NCBI GenBank assembly: GCA_022767515.1
Contig: JALENK010000015.1
Span: forward strand, 1-49,003
Origin: Clostridium sp.
GTDB lineage: Bacteria; Bacillota; Clostridia; Clostridiales; Clostridiaceae
Length of the DNA: 49,003 nucleotides
Direction of reading: 5' to 3'
This document shows positions 9,295-16,959 of this stretch, piece by piece. The number at the start of each line of letters is the position of its first letter. Position 1 is the stretch's first letter. The notes under the pieces are model-generated. The model did no database searches. It was not told the DNA's origin and saw only the letters and a list, made by a program, of their open reading frames with translations. Made by a program: the position numbers and the translations under genes.

Positions 9295-10302
9295 TTATTC
9301 TGCTTCTTTTAAAGCTTTAACTTGAGCTATTAATTCAGGTAATACCTTTTTAACATCTCCAACTATTCCATAATCAGCAACTTGGAATATTGGTGCAGTT
9401 TCATCTTTATTAATAGCAATAATCATATCAGAATCTTGCATACCAGCAACGTGTTGAATAGCTCCTGATATACCACAAGCTATATAAATTGATGGTTTAA
9501 CAGTTTTACCAGTTTGTCCAACTTGGTAAGCATTTTCAATCCATCCTTTTTCAACAGCAGCTCTTGAACCAGCAACAACTCCACCTAAAACATCAGCTAA
9601 TTCTTGAAGCATTCCAAAGTTTTCTTTAGAACCTACTCCTCTACCACCAGAAACTATTATTTTAGCTTCTGAAATATCTATAATATCTTTAGCTGTTTTA
9701 ACTGTTTCAATAACTTTAGTTCTAATATCAGAATCAGCTAAATTTACAGAAACTTTTTCTATTTTACATTTGCTTGGATCTGATTCAACCTTTGTAAATA
9801 CTCCAGGTCTAACTGTAGCCATTTGAGGTCTATGTTCAGGACAAGCAATTGTAGCCATTAAGTTACCACCAAATGCTGGTCTTGTAGCTAAAAGTCCTCC
9901 AGTTTCAACTTCAACATCAATTGAAGTACAGTCAGCTGTTAATCCAGTAGATAATCTAGCAGCTATTCTAGGTCCTAAATCTCTTCCTATGAAAGTAGCT
10001 CCTACAAATAAGATTCCTGGTTTCTTTTCATTTACTAAATCACAAATAACTTTTGTATAAGCATCTGTTGTATAATGTTCTAAGTTTTTATCATCAGCAA
10101 CTAAAACTTCATCAGCTCCATGAGCAGCTAAAGTATTAGCTAAACCTTCTATGTTATTTCCTAATAATAAAGCTGTTAACTTTACTCCTAATTTATCAGC
10201 AACTCTTCTACCTTCACCAAGTAGTTCTAAAGATACTTTTTGTAATTGGCCTTCTCTTTGTTCAGCAAAAACCCAAACGCCTTTGTAATCTGCTATACTC
10301 AT
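9295..10302 (-). CDS. etfA: Electron transfer flavoprotein, alpha subunit
   Basis: The 335-residue EtfA has the FAD-domain signatures SGGRGVGSKENF, GSRAAVEKGW, QVGQTGKTVKPSIYIACGISGAIQH and INKDETAPIFQVADYGIVGD. It partners EtfB and butyryl-CoA dehydrogenase. In clostridia the Bcd-EtfAB complex uses two NADH to reduce crotonyl-CoA and ferredoxin together. The gene follows etfB after 21 bp with an AGGAGG-type RBS, in the same operon. The start, MSIADYKGVWVFAEQREGQ, fits the N-terminal alpha/beta domain of the clostridial form. Confidence 0.97.
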   Translation of the reverse strand: MSIADYKGVWVFAEQREGQLQKVSLELLGEGRRVADKLGVKLTALLLGNNIEGLANTLAAHGADEVLVADDKNLEHYTTDAYTKVICDLVNEKKPGILFVGATFIGRDLGPRIAARLSTGLTADCTSIDVEVETGGLLATRPAFGGNLMATIACPEHRPQMATVRPGVFTKVESDPSKCKIEKVSVNLADSDIRTKVIETVKTAKDIIDISEAKIIVSGGRGVGSKENFGMLQELADVLGGVVAGSRAAVEKGWIENAYQVGQTGKTVKPSIYIACGISGAIQHVAGMQDSDMIIAINKDETAPIFQVADYGIVGDVKKVLPELIAQVKALKEAE

Positions 10303-10323
10303 TATATTTTACCTCCTATAATC

Positions 10324-11103
10324 TTAGATGTAGTGTTTTTCTTGTAATTTTCCTAAAACGTAACTTACAGCATCCTTAGGTGCTTCCTTAACTAATTCTC
10401 CTGCACCTTTAACTTCTTTAGTCATAGACTTCTTAACTTTTGTTGGTGAACCTTTAAGTCCTAATTCAGACTTATCTACATCTATATCATCTGCAGTTTT
10501 TACAATGATTTGATCATCACTTGTAGCAAATATATTAGCTACATTCATATATCTAGCTTCATTTAATTCTTCAATTGCAGTTAATAGACATGGTGTCTTA
10601 ACTTCTACTACTTGATATCCATCTTCTAATGCTCTGTTAACTTTTAATGTATCTCCATTAACTTCAACATTTTGAACATAAGTAACTTGAGGTATTCCTA
10701 AATGTTCAGCAATTTCTGGTCCAACTTGTGCAGTATCTCCATCAATTGCTTGTCTACCTGCAAATACTAAATCATAATCTAATGTTTTTATAAGTCCTGC
10801 TAATGCTTTTGAAGTTGCTAATGTATCAGCTCCTCCTAATGCTCTATCTGTTAAAAGAATAGCTTCATCAGCTCCCATACATAAAGCTTCTCTAAGTGCT
10901 GCTTTTGCCATTGGAAGACCCATTGATATAACTGTAACTTTTCCTCCAACTTGTTCTTTTAATTGAAGAGCACCTTCAAGTGCATGCTTATCTTCTGGGT
11001 TAATAATTGATGGAACACCATCTCTAATTAATGTACCAGTTTTTGGATCTATCTTTACTACTGTAGTATCTGGAACTTGTTTTAAACAAACTACTATATT
11101 CAT
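10324..11103 (-). CDS. etfB: Electron transfer flavoprotein, beta subunit
   Basis: The 259-residue EtfB starts MNIVVCLKQVPDTTVVKIDP, typical of the clostridial bifurcating form. It contains MGLPMAKAALREALCMGADEAILLTDRALGG and the nucleotide-binding FAGRQAIDGDTAQVGPEIAEHLG segment. In the Bcd-Etf complex this subunit carries the bifurcating FAD and the NADH site. It lies 13 bp downstream of bcd in the same operon, with RBS AGGAGGC. Confidence 0.97.
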   Translation of the reverse strand: MNIVVCLKQVPDTTVVKIDPKTGTLIRDGVPSIINPEDKHALEGALQLKEQVGGKVTVISMGLPMAKAALREALCMGADEAILLTDRALGGADTLATSKALAGLIKTLDYDLVFAGRQAIDGDTAQVGPEIAEHLGIPQVTYVQNVEVNGDTLKVNRALEDGYQVVEVKTPCLLTAIEELNEARYMNVANIFATSDDQIIVKTADDIDVDKSELGLKGSPTKVKKSMTKEVKGAGELVKEAPKDAVSYVLGKLQEKHYI

Positions 11104-11116
11104 TTCTTAAAGCCTC

Positions 11117-12256
11117 CTATTTTAAAATGTTTCCTGAAATAACCATCTTTTGAACTTCTGAAGTTCCTTCATATATTTCAGTAATCTTAGCATCTCTCAT
11201 CATTCTTTCCATTGGATATTCCTTAGTAAATCCATATCCACCGAATATTTGAACTGCTTTAGTTGTAACTTCCATTGCAGTTTCTGCAGCAAATAATTTA
11301 GCTCTTGCAGCATCTACTGTATAAGGAACACCATTTTGCTTATTCATTGCAGCTTTATATACTAAATGTTTAGCAGCTTGAATCTTAACATCCATTTCTG
11401 CAATGTACCATTGTAATCCTTGGAATGCAGCAAGTGGTTTCTTAAATTGTTTTCTTTCTTTCATATATGCTACTGCTTCTTCAAAAGCACCTTCCGCTAT
11501 ACCTAAAGCTTGAGCAGCAATACCAATTCTACCACCATCAAGAGTATGCATTGCTATCTTGAATCCTTTTCCTTCTTTTCCAATTAAGTTTTCTTTTGGA
11601 ACTATACAATCTTCCATAATTAATTCAGTTGTAGAAGATGCTCTAATACCCATTTTATTTTCAACTTTACCAATTGAGAATCCTGGGAATTTCTTATCTA
11701 CGATAAATGCAGATATTCCTCTAGTTCCTTGACTCTTATCTGTCATAGCAAATATTATGAAAGTATCAGCAACTCCACCATTTGTTATGAATATTTTAGA
11801 ACCATTTAATACATAATGATCTCCATCTAAAACAGCTGTTGTTTGTTGTCCAGCAGCATCAGTACCGGCATTTGGTTCAGTTAAACCAAATGCACCAATT
11901 TTTTTACCAGTACATAAGTCTTTTAAATATTTTTCTTTTTGTTCTGGAGTACCATTTTCATCAATTACTGATGCACATAAAGATGTGTGAGCTGAAAGTA
12001 TAACTCCAGTAGTTCCACATACTTTAGATAATTCTTCAACAGCGATTATGTAAGATAATACATCTCCGCCTGCTCCTCCTACTTCCTTAGGAAATGGAAT
12101 ACCCATCATTCCTAATTTTCCCATTTTCTTAACATTTTCCATTGGGAATTGTTCTGTTTCATCGATTTCTGCAGCAATTGGCTTAACTTCATTTACTGCG
12201 AATTCTCTAACCATTTGTTGTACTAATTGTTGTTCCTTAGTTAATTCGAAATTCAT
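11117..12256 (-). CDS. bcd: Butyryl-CoA dehydrogenase
   Basis: The 379-residue acyl-CoA dehydrogenase has FAD and substrate motifs: GAFGLTEPNAGTDAAG (about 125-140), FITNGGVADTFIIFA, the RASSTTEL stretch, and EIYEGTSEVQ near the C-terminus with the catalytic-base glutamate. It reduces crotonyl-CoA to butyryl-CoA, taking electrons through the EtfAB pair encoded immediately downstream. It is the second gene of the operon after crt. RBS AAGGAGGATT precedes the ATG. Confidence 0.97.
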   Translation of the reverse strand: MNFELTKEQQLVQQMVREFAVNEVKPIAAEIDETEQFPMENVKKMGKLGMMGIPFPKEVGGAGGDVLSYIIAVEELSKVCGTTGVILSAHTSLCASVIDENGTPEQKEKYLKDLCTGKKIGAFGLTEPNAGTDAAGQQTTAVLDGDHYVLNGSKIFITNGGVADTFIIFAMTDKSQGTRGISAFIVDKKFPGFSIGKVENKMGIRASSTTELIMEDCIVPKENLIGKEGKGFKIAMHTLDGGRIGIAAQALGIAEGAFEEAVAYMKERKQFKKPLAAFQGLQWYIAEMDVKIQAAKHLVYKAAMNKQNGVPYTVDAARAKLFAAETAMEVTTKAVQIFGGYGFTKEYPMERMMRDAKITEIYEGTSEVQKMVISGNILK

Positions 12257-12292
12257 TAATTAATCCTCCTTAAATATTTTTAAAACAATTTA

Positions 12293-13078
12293 TTATTTGT
12301 TTTGGAAGTTCTTTTCTTTTCTTTTTTCTAAGAATGCAGACATTCCTTCCTTTTGATCTTCTGTTGCAAAACACTTACCAAAATCTTCTTCTTCGATTGC
12401 AACTGCCTTATCAATTGAAACTTGCATTCCTCTATTTATAGCATCCTTACATAATCTTACTGCTACTGGAGCGTTAGCAATAATCTTGCTAGCCATCTTC
12501 TTAGCTTCATCCATAAGATTTTCTAGAGGCACAACCTTATTAACTAATCCTATTCTATAAGCTTCATCTGCTTTGATGTTCTTAGCTGTATAAATTAATT
12601 CTTTTGCAATACCTAATCCAACTATTCTTGCTAATCTTTGAGTTCCACCAAATCCTGGTGTAATTCCTAGACCAACTTCTGGTTGACCAAATAAAGCTGT
12701 TTCTGAAGCAATTCTTATATCACATGCCATTGATATTTCGCAGCCACCACCTAAAGCAAAACCATTAATTGCAGCTATAACAGGCTTGTTTAAGTTTTCT
12801 AATCTTAAGAAAACATCATTACCTAATTTACCGAATTCTTGTCCTTGTTTTTCATCTAAATCTTTCATTTCTGCTATATCTGCTCCTGCAACGAAAGATT
12901 TTTCTCCAGCACCTGTTAAGATTACTGCATAGATGTCATTATCATTTTCAAGATCAGTAATTACAGCATCTAAGTCCTTTAATGTTTCAGAGTTTAAAGC
13001 ATTTAAAGCCTTTGGTCTGTTCATAGTAACAATAGCTAAATGACCTTCTTTTTCAAGAATTACATTCTTTAATTCCAT
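12293..13078 (-). CDS. crt: 3-hydroxybutyryl-CoA dehydratase (crotonase)
   Basis: The 261-residue enoyl-CoA hydratase family protein has the oxyanion-hole segments FVAGADIAEM and AINGFALGGGCEISMACD. It also has the two catalytic glutamate regions, ALGGGCE and GQPEVGLGITPGFGGTQRL. It converts 3-hydroxybutyryl-CoA to crotonyl-CoA. It is the first gene of the five-gene butyryl-CoA operon. A Rex-type operator lies about 80 bp upstream, so induction when NADH/NAD+ rises is expected. RBS AGGAGGAC. Confidence 0.97.
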   Translation of the reverse strand: MELKNVILEKEGHLAIVTMNRPKALNALNSETLKDLDAVITDLENDNDIYAVILTGAGEKSFVAGADIAEMKDLDEKQGQEFGKLGNDVFLRLENLNKPVIAAINGFALGGGCEISMACDIRIASETALFGQPEVGLGITPGFGGTQRLARIVGLGIAKELIYTAKNIKADEAYRIGLVNKVVPLENLMDEAKKMASKIIANAPVAVRLCKDAINRGMQVSIDKAVAIEEEDFGKCFATEDQKEGMSAFLEKRKEKNFQNK

Positions 13079-13159
13079 GTTCTTTAGTCCTCCTTATATT
13101 ATAAAAATATATTTACAAAACCCCTATCATTCGAGGTGATTTGTCTTTAAATTTTAATT

Positions 13160-13177
13160 TTGTTAATATTATAACAA
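13160..13177 (-). promoter_or_regulatory. Rex operator upstream of crt
   Basis: TTGTTAATATTATAACAA matches the clostridial Rex consensus TTGTTAANNNNTTAACAA at all but one defined position. It forms a 20-bp palindrome when one base is added on each side. A TATAAT hexamer on the minus strand lies inside it, consistent with repression by promoter occlusion, although no good -35 box at standard spacing was found. The rex gene itself is the next gene upstream. Confidence 0.85.
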
Positions 13178-13256
13178 AGTTAATCAAAAAAAATGCTGAG
13201 TTTATAACTCTACTACTAATTATAATGCTTTAATGCATATTTTGCAATATATTTTA

Positions 13257-13889
13257 TTATTCTTGTACACTACAAAGCATATATATCAATGTCATTAAAC
13301 TATCACTCAAATGTACATTCTCAACTCTTACATCTGTAGCGACTTCTAAATCGATGGGAGCAAAATTCCATATTCCTTTAATTCCATTGTTTGTCATCCT
13401 GTCACATACTTCTTGAGCATTTTCTTTTGGTACACATATTATTCCAATACTTACTTTATTTTCAGATAAATATTCCTCCAATTTTACTATATCTTTAACT
13501 TCAATACCTTTTACCTTTTGTCCAACTAAATTTTTATTAGAATCAAATATTGCACACAATCTCATACCTAATCTATCAAATTTGTAGTTTGCAATTGCTT
13601 GTCCTATATTCCCAGCTCCAACAATTATCGTATTGTAAATTTTATTTATACCTAATATCATACTAATATGATTATATAATTCTTTAACGTTATATCCATA
13701 TCCTTGTTGTCCAAAATCGCCAAAACAATTTAAATCCTGACGTATCTGTGATGCCGTAAATCCTATTTTTTCTCCAAGCTCTTTAGAAGATATTCTATCA
13801 ATATCATTTTTCAATAATTCGTTTAAATATCTATGGTATTTAGGTAATCTTTTTATTACTGCCATAGAAATATTCTTTTTCTTTTCCAT
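13257..13889 (-). CDS. rex: Redox-sensing transcriptional repressor Rex
   Basis: The 210-residue protein has an N-terminal winged helix (about 5-75, with SSKELGEKIGFTASQIRQDLNCFGDFGQQGYGY, the canonical Rex recognition region). The Rossmann domain beginning IIVGAGNIGQAIANY (about 90-105) binds NADH or NAD+. Rex leaves its operators when NADH/NAD+ is high, which derepresses fermentative reductases. The gene lies directly upstream of the crt operon, with a Rex operator between them, as in other butyrate clostridia. RBS GAGGGGAAAG lies about 12-14 nt before the ATG. It has its own consensus promoter at 13949-13977. Confidence 0.96.
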   Translation of the reverse strand: MEKKKNISMAVIKRLPKYHRYLNELLKNDIDRISSKELGEKIGFTASQIRQDLNCFGDFGQQGYGYNVKELYNHISMILGINKIYNTIIVGAGNIGQAIANYKFDRLGMRLCAIFDSNKNLVGQKVKGIEVKDIVKLEEYLSENKVSIGIICVPKENAQEVCDRMTNNGIKGIWNFAPIDLEVATDVRVENVHLSDSLMTLIYMLCSVQE

Positions 13890-13948
13890 ATACGAATACT
13901 TTCCCCTCTAATTTCACACTTCTTATGAGTGGTAATTTTACTACAAAA

Positions 13949-13977
13949 ATTATAAATTCTAATTGATATGTTGTCAA
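13949..13977 (-). promoter_or_regulatory. Consensus sigma-A promoter of rex
   Basis: On the minus strand TTGACA (13972-13977) and TATAAT (13949-13954) are both perfect and separated by exactly 17 bp, about 60 bp before the rex start codon. Confidence 0.88.
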
Positions 13978-13989
13978 TTAATAGCAATA

Positions 13990-14009
13990 AAAAGGCTATA
14001 CAGCCTTTT
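13990..14009 (-). terminator. Terminator overlapping the end of the phospholipase-C-like gene
   Basis: An 8-bp perfect stem AAAAGGCT / AGCCTTTT with a 4-nt loop includes the last codons and stop of the gene ending at 13996. TTATTGC follows on the minus strand. The tail is short, so strength is uncertain. Confidence 0.7.
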
Positions 14010-14577
14010 CATTACCATTATACTCATTAGATTTTACCTCTTCTAGAATTGAACTTAAAATCTGAGTTGATACCTTATACGAAAAAAACAAATCATTCCT
14101 AAAGCCTTTTTCTTTTTTATACAAATTTAAGTTATCATTAATATATTGACTGACTTCATCAATATTAAAATTTGAATCCAAAGCAAATCTAGGTTTATAA
14201 TTTTTAGCTCTTCTTCCTAATACCTTTTCATAAAAAATATGAATTTTCATTGAATCCTTAAACTGCCATCTCTCATAATGAGGCAAACAAAAATAGTCAC
14301 ACAGAAAATGACATACTATCCCCATTTCCTCACTAAATTTCTTCTTTCCATACTCATATTTAATTTGTTCTGCTGATAAAGCGGAAAGAAACTTTATCTT
14401 TTCAATAATCACAGGATGACTTTCACTATAATAATGCTTAATAAGCTTATACTTAGAAACACAATCAGGCTTTACACATCCCCAAATAAACCACTTATCT
14501 TCAATCAAACCATCCGCATCATTTCCTAATAAAGACATAATGTAATTTGCCATAGTTATATGGGTATTAATCATCAT
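13996..14577 (-). CDS. Zinc-dependent phospholipase C-like protein
   Basis: The 193-residue protein resembles the zinc-dependent phospholipase C domain family. Metal-ligand-like positions are spread along it: INTHITMA (about 3-10), WGCVKPDCV (32-40), KHYYSESH, EMGIVCHFLCDYFCLPHYERW and MKIHIFYE. There is no signal peptide, unlike secreted alpha-toxin-type enzymes, so a cytosolic role or a non-toxin function is likely. The start is an ATG-ATG pair after GGAGGAAAA. It directly follows the broken radical-SAM gene and may once have shared its transcript. The family call is fairly good; the substrate is unknown. Confidence 0.7.
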   Translation of the reverse strand: MMINTHITMANYIMSLLGNDADGLIEDKWFIWGCVKPDCVSKYKLIKHYYSESHPVIIEKIKFLSALSAEQIKYEYGKKKFSEEMGIVCHFLCDYFCLPHYERWQFKDSMKIHIFYEKVLGRRAKNYKPRFALDSNFNIDEVSQYINDNLNLYKKEKGFRNDLFFSYKVSTQILSSILEEVKSNEYNGNEKAV

Positions 14578-14609
14578 AAAATTTTCCTCCTCAAAATAAT
14601 ATACCTAAT

Positions 14610-15760
14610 TTATTCCCACAGTCCTTTGTATGGATTATACTTACACTTCCCTGTTTTTTTATTTTTTTCATCACATATGGGTCTACAATCACTACACGCA
14701 TATCTATATTCACAGTCCCTACATATCTCGATACAATCCATAGATAAATTCCAAAACTCTTTTTTTACATACTCTTCCATTATTTGTCTCAAACTATTTT
14801 GTTTCACATTATAACTGTAATCAATATATTTATTCCCCATTATGCATGGAGATATAAAACCATCACAAGTTATATTTATTTTTCCTTGCCAACAAGAATT
14901 TCCACTTATGTTCTTTACAAAATCATCCCTTGAAATAAGTTTAAAATTAGGTCTAATAGCTTGACTATCTGACTGTATTACTAGACTCTTCTTTGAAATG
15001 CCAACATCTCGTATCAAATCACATTTTGGTTTTACTCCAGTTAAGTCATAAACAAATTTGATAATATTTTCACTTATTTTATAATTATCGTTCATTATTG
15101 CAATATTTGCTTTTACATATATATTATGTTGCTTTAATTTTTTTATTGCTTTAATTTTTTTATCAAAGCTACCTTTTCTTCTTCTAACAAGGTTAAATTT
15201 GAATATAATACAATTTTTGCATTTGGAAATATTTTTCTAACAAATAGCACCAACTTATTGATTCCATCAAATATTAATGGCTCTCCACCAATTAATATTA
15301 TTTTACTCACATTGTAATTATTTAATTCCATTATAACACTTTTCCATTCATCAAGTGTTAATTTTTCTAAATTTTTATCTGTTTGATAATCAGAATCTAA
15401 ATAACAATGCTTACAATTAAAATTACATGACCTTCTTAGCTCCAGCCACACAGTATCTATATTGTCATATTCAATTTTTTCGATTTTCTCCCCTACTTTT
15501 TTTGTTTCTGAAAACTTTCCAAGACTATTTTTTTGAAGTAAAAATAAATACTCAATAAATCTTGTTTTATCCGCATCATCTAAATCTATTAATGCTTCTT
15601 TAATAGTTGAACCATTAATAAGTCTATTCAGATACGTCTTTGTATCGTGATCTATTGAGTATAACTTCTTATTATTAAAATTATGTATTAATCCCCTATA
15701 AGCACCATTAACTAAAACAATGCCCTTATTAAAAATAAAATATTTATTCTCTTTTGATAA
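14610..15760 (-). pseudogene. Radical SAM / SPASM-domain maturase, disrupted by a 17-bp tandem duplication
   Basis: Two minus-strand reading frames make one protein. The upstream frame (from a stop at 15761-15763 down to 15143) contains an N-terminal segment NKYFIFNKGIVLVNGAYRGL. It then has the radical-SAM motif RRSCNFNCKHCYL and IILIGGEPL. The downstream frame (15095 to 14610) has a C-terminal SPASM-like cysteine cluster, with CWQGKINITCDGFISPC and CRDCEYRYACSDCRPIC. The break is a perfect 17-bp tandem repeat at 15130-15146 and 15147-15163. Removing one copy joins the frames as LIKKLKQHNIYVKANIAIMN. No ATG, GTG or TTG with an RBS begins the N-terminal segment either, so the start may also be lost. 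Intact relatives modify ribosomal peptides or enzymes, but no peptide substrate gene is visible here. Confidence 0.85.
15130..15163. repeat. 17-bp perfect tandem duplication inside the radical-SAM pseudogene
   Basis: TGCTTTAATTTTTTTAT occurs twice head to tail (15130-15146 and 15147-15163). As 17 is not a multiple of three, it shifts the frame. The two flanking coding frames are offset so that deleting one copy restores continuity. Confidence 0.97.
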
Positions 15761-15772
15761 TCAATTAAATAT

Positions 15773-15810
15773 AAAATCAGAGGAGTTATATAATATATCT
15801 CCCCTGATTT
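15773..15810 (-). terminator. Terminator of manC
   Basis: An inverted repeat of AAAATCAG, one mismatch, then GGAG pairs with CTCC and CTGATTTT around an AT-rich loop. TTTTATATTT follows on the minus strand. It lies directly after the manC stop. Confidence 0.8.
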
Positions 15811-15812
15811 TA

Positions 15813-16880
15813 TTACAAATACTTATTATACTTACATTCTTTACCTATATCATTAATTAAATGTTTTATCTCTTGTTCCCTCGTTTTATCCACAACCAAA
15901 AGAACATCTTCTGCTTGAACAACTATCAAGTCCTTTATTCCAAGACCGATAATTAATTTTTCATTACCGAAAATAAAACAGTTTTCACACTCCTCTAAAT
16001 ATACTTCTTTTGATACTCTATTTTTCCCTTCTCTTTTTAAAAACTTACTTAATGCCGAAAAACTTCCAATATCGTCCCAAATAAAATCACATTTAATTAC
16101 ATATGCCTTTCTTGTTTTCTGCATTATTCCAAAATCTATAGAAATTCCATCAATTAAAGAATACTTTTCATTAATTACATCCTCTTCATTTTCCTCTCCT
16201 ATAGATTTATAAATCTCCATAAGATATTTATAAATAATAGGTAAATATTTCTGATATTCCCTTAGAATTATATCCGCTCTAAATACAAATATCCCAGAAT
16301 TCCATAAATAATCACCTCTTGAAAGAAAATCACGTGCAACCTCTATATTAGGCTTTTCTGTAAATCTTTGGACTTTATAAGCCTTAATATTTCCTTGCAC
16401 TTCTTCTCCCATTTCAATATAACCGTATCCAGTTTCAGGACTTCTAGGTTCTATCCCAAGAGTTACTATTGCCCTCTTCTTATTAGCAAGTTCAATTGCT
16501 TCTTTAAGAGTTTTTATAAACTTATCATTCTCTTCTATATAGTGGTCAGAAGGCAAAACCACAATAGTAGCATCTGCATCCTTTTTTAAAAGCTTTACTG
16601 CTGAAAGTCCTATACACGTAGCAGTTTCCTTATTATTTGGTTCTGTAAAAATATTACCTTTATTTATCCAATCAAGTTCATCAATAACCTTATCCTTATA
16701 GCATTTATTGGTTATAATGTATAAATTTTCTTTTTTAATCAATGGAGTTACTCTATCTACTGTGTTAGCTAAAAAACTCTTATCATTAATTATTTTTAAA
16801 AACTGCTTTGGCTTATTTATTCGAGATAGAGGATACAATCGGCTTCCTTTCCCTCCTGCTAAAATTAACCCATATATCAC
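15813..16880 (-). CDS. manC: Mannose-1-phosphate guanylyltransferase
   Basis: The 355-residue protein starts MIYGLILAGGKGSRLYPLSR, followed by NKPKQFLKI, the nucleotidyltransferase signature of GDP-mannose pyrophosphorylases. It also contains VVLPSDHYIE, RFTEKPN, LWNSGIFVFRAD and a C-terminal IKCDFIWDDIGSF. It lacks the isomerase domain of bifunctional ManC/AlgA. It makes GDP-mannose from mannose-1-phosphate and GTP for glycan synthesis. The start is GTG after GGTGGAG. It lies 79 bp after the aldehyde dehydrogenase with no clear terminator between, so the two may be co-transcribed. It is well separated from the polysaccharide locus at 35.9-45.7 kb. Confidence 0.92.
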   Translation of the reverse strand: MIYGLILAGGKGSRLYPLSRINKPKQFLKIINDKSFLANTVDRVTPLIKKENLYIITNKCYKDKVIDELDWINKGNIFTEPNNKETATCIGLSAVKLLKKDADATIVVLPSDHYIEENDKFIKTLKEAIELANKKRAIVTLGIEPRSPETGYGYIEMGEEVQGNIKAYKVQRFTEKPNIEVARDFLSRGDYLWNSGIFVFRADIILREYQKYLPIIYKYLMEIYKSIGEENEEDVINEKYSLIDGISIDFGIMQKTRKAYVIKCDFIWDDIGSFSALSKFLKREGKNRVSKEVYLEECENCFIFGNEKLIIGLGIKDLIVVQAEDVLLVVDKTREQEIKHLINDIGKECKYNKYL

Positions 16881-16959
16881 AACCTTTCAACTCCACCTTA
16901 GTGCTTTAGTTTATTATATGTCTTATTATATTCTTATGTGATATATTAAAAAGCCCTTA

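Noticed and set aside
13996-14577. Secreted alpha-toxin-like phospholipase C
   Set aside because: The protein is short, lacks a signal peptide and the C-terminal membrane-binding domain; only domain-level similarity is claimed.
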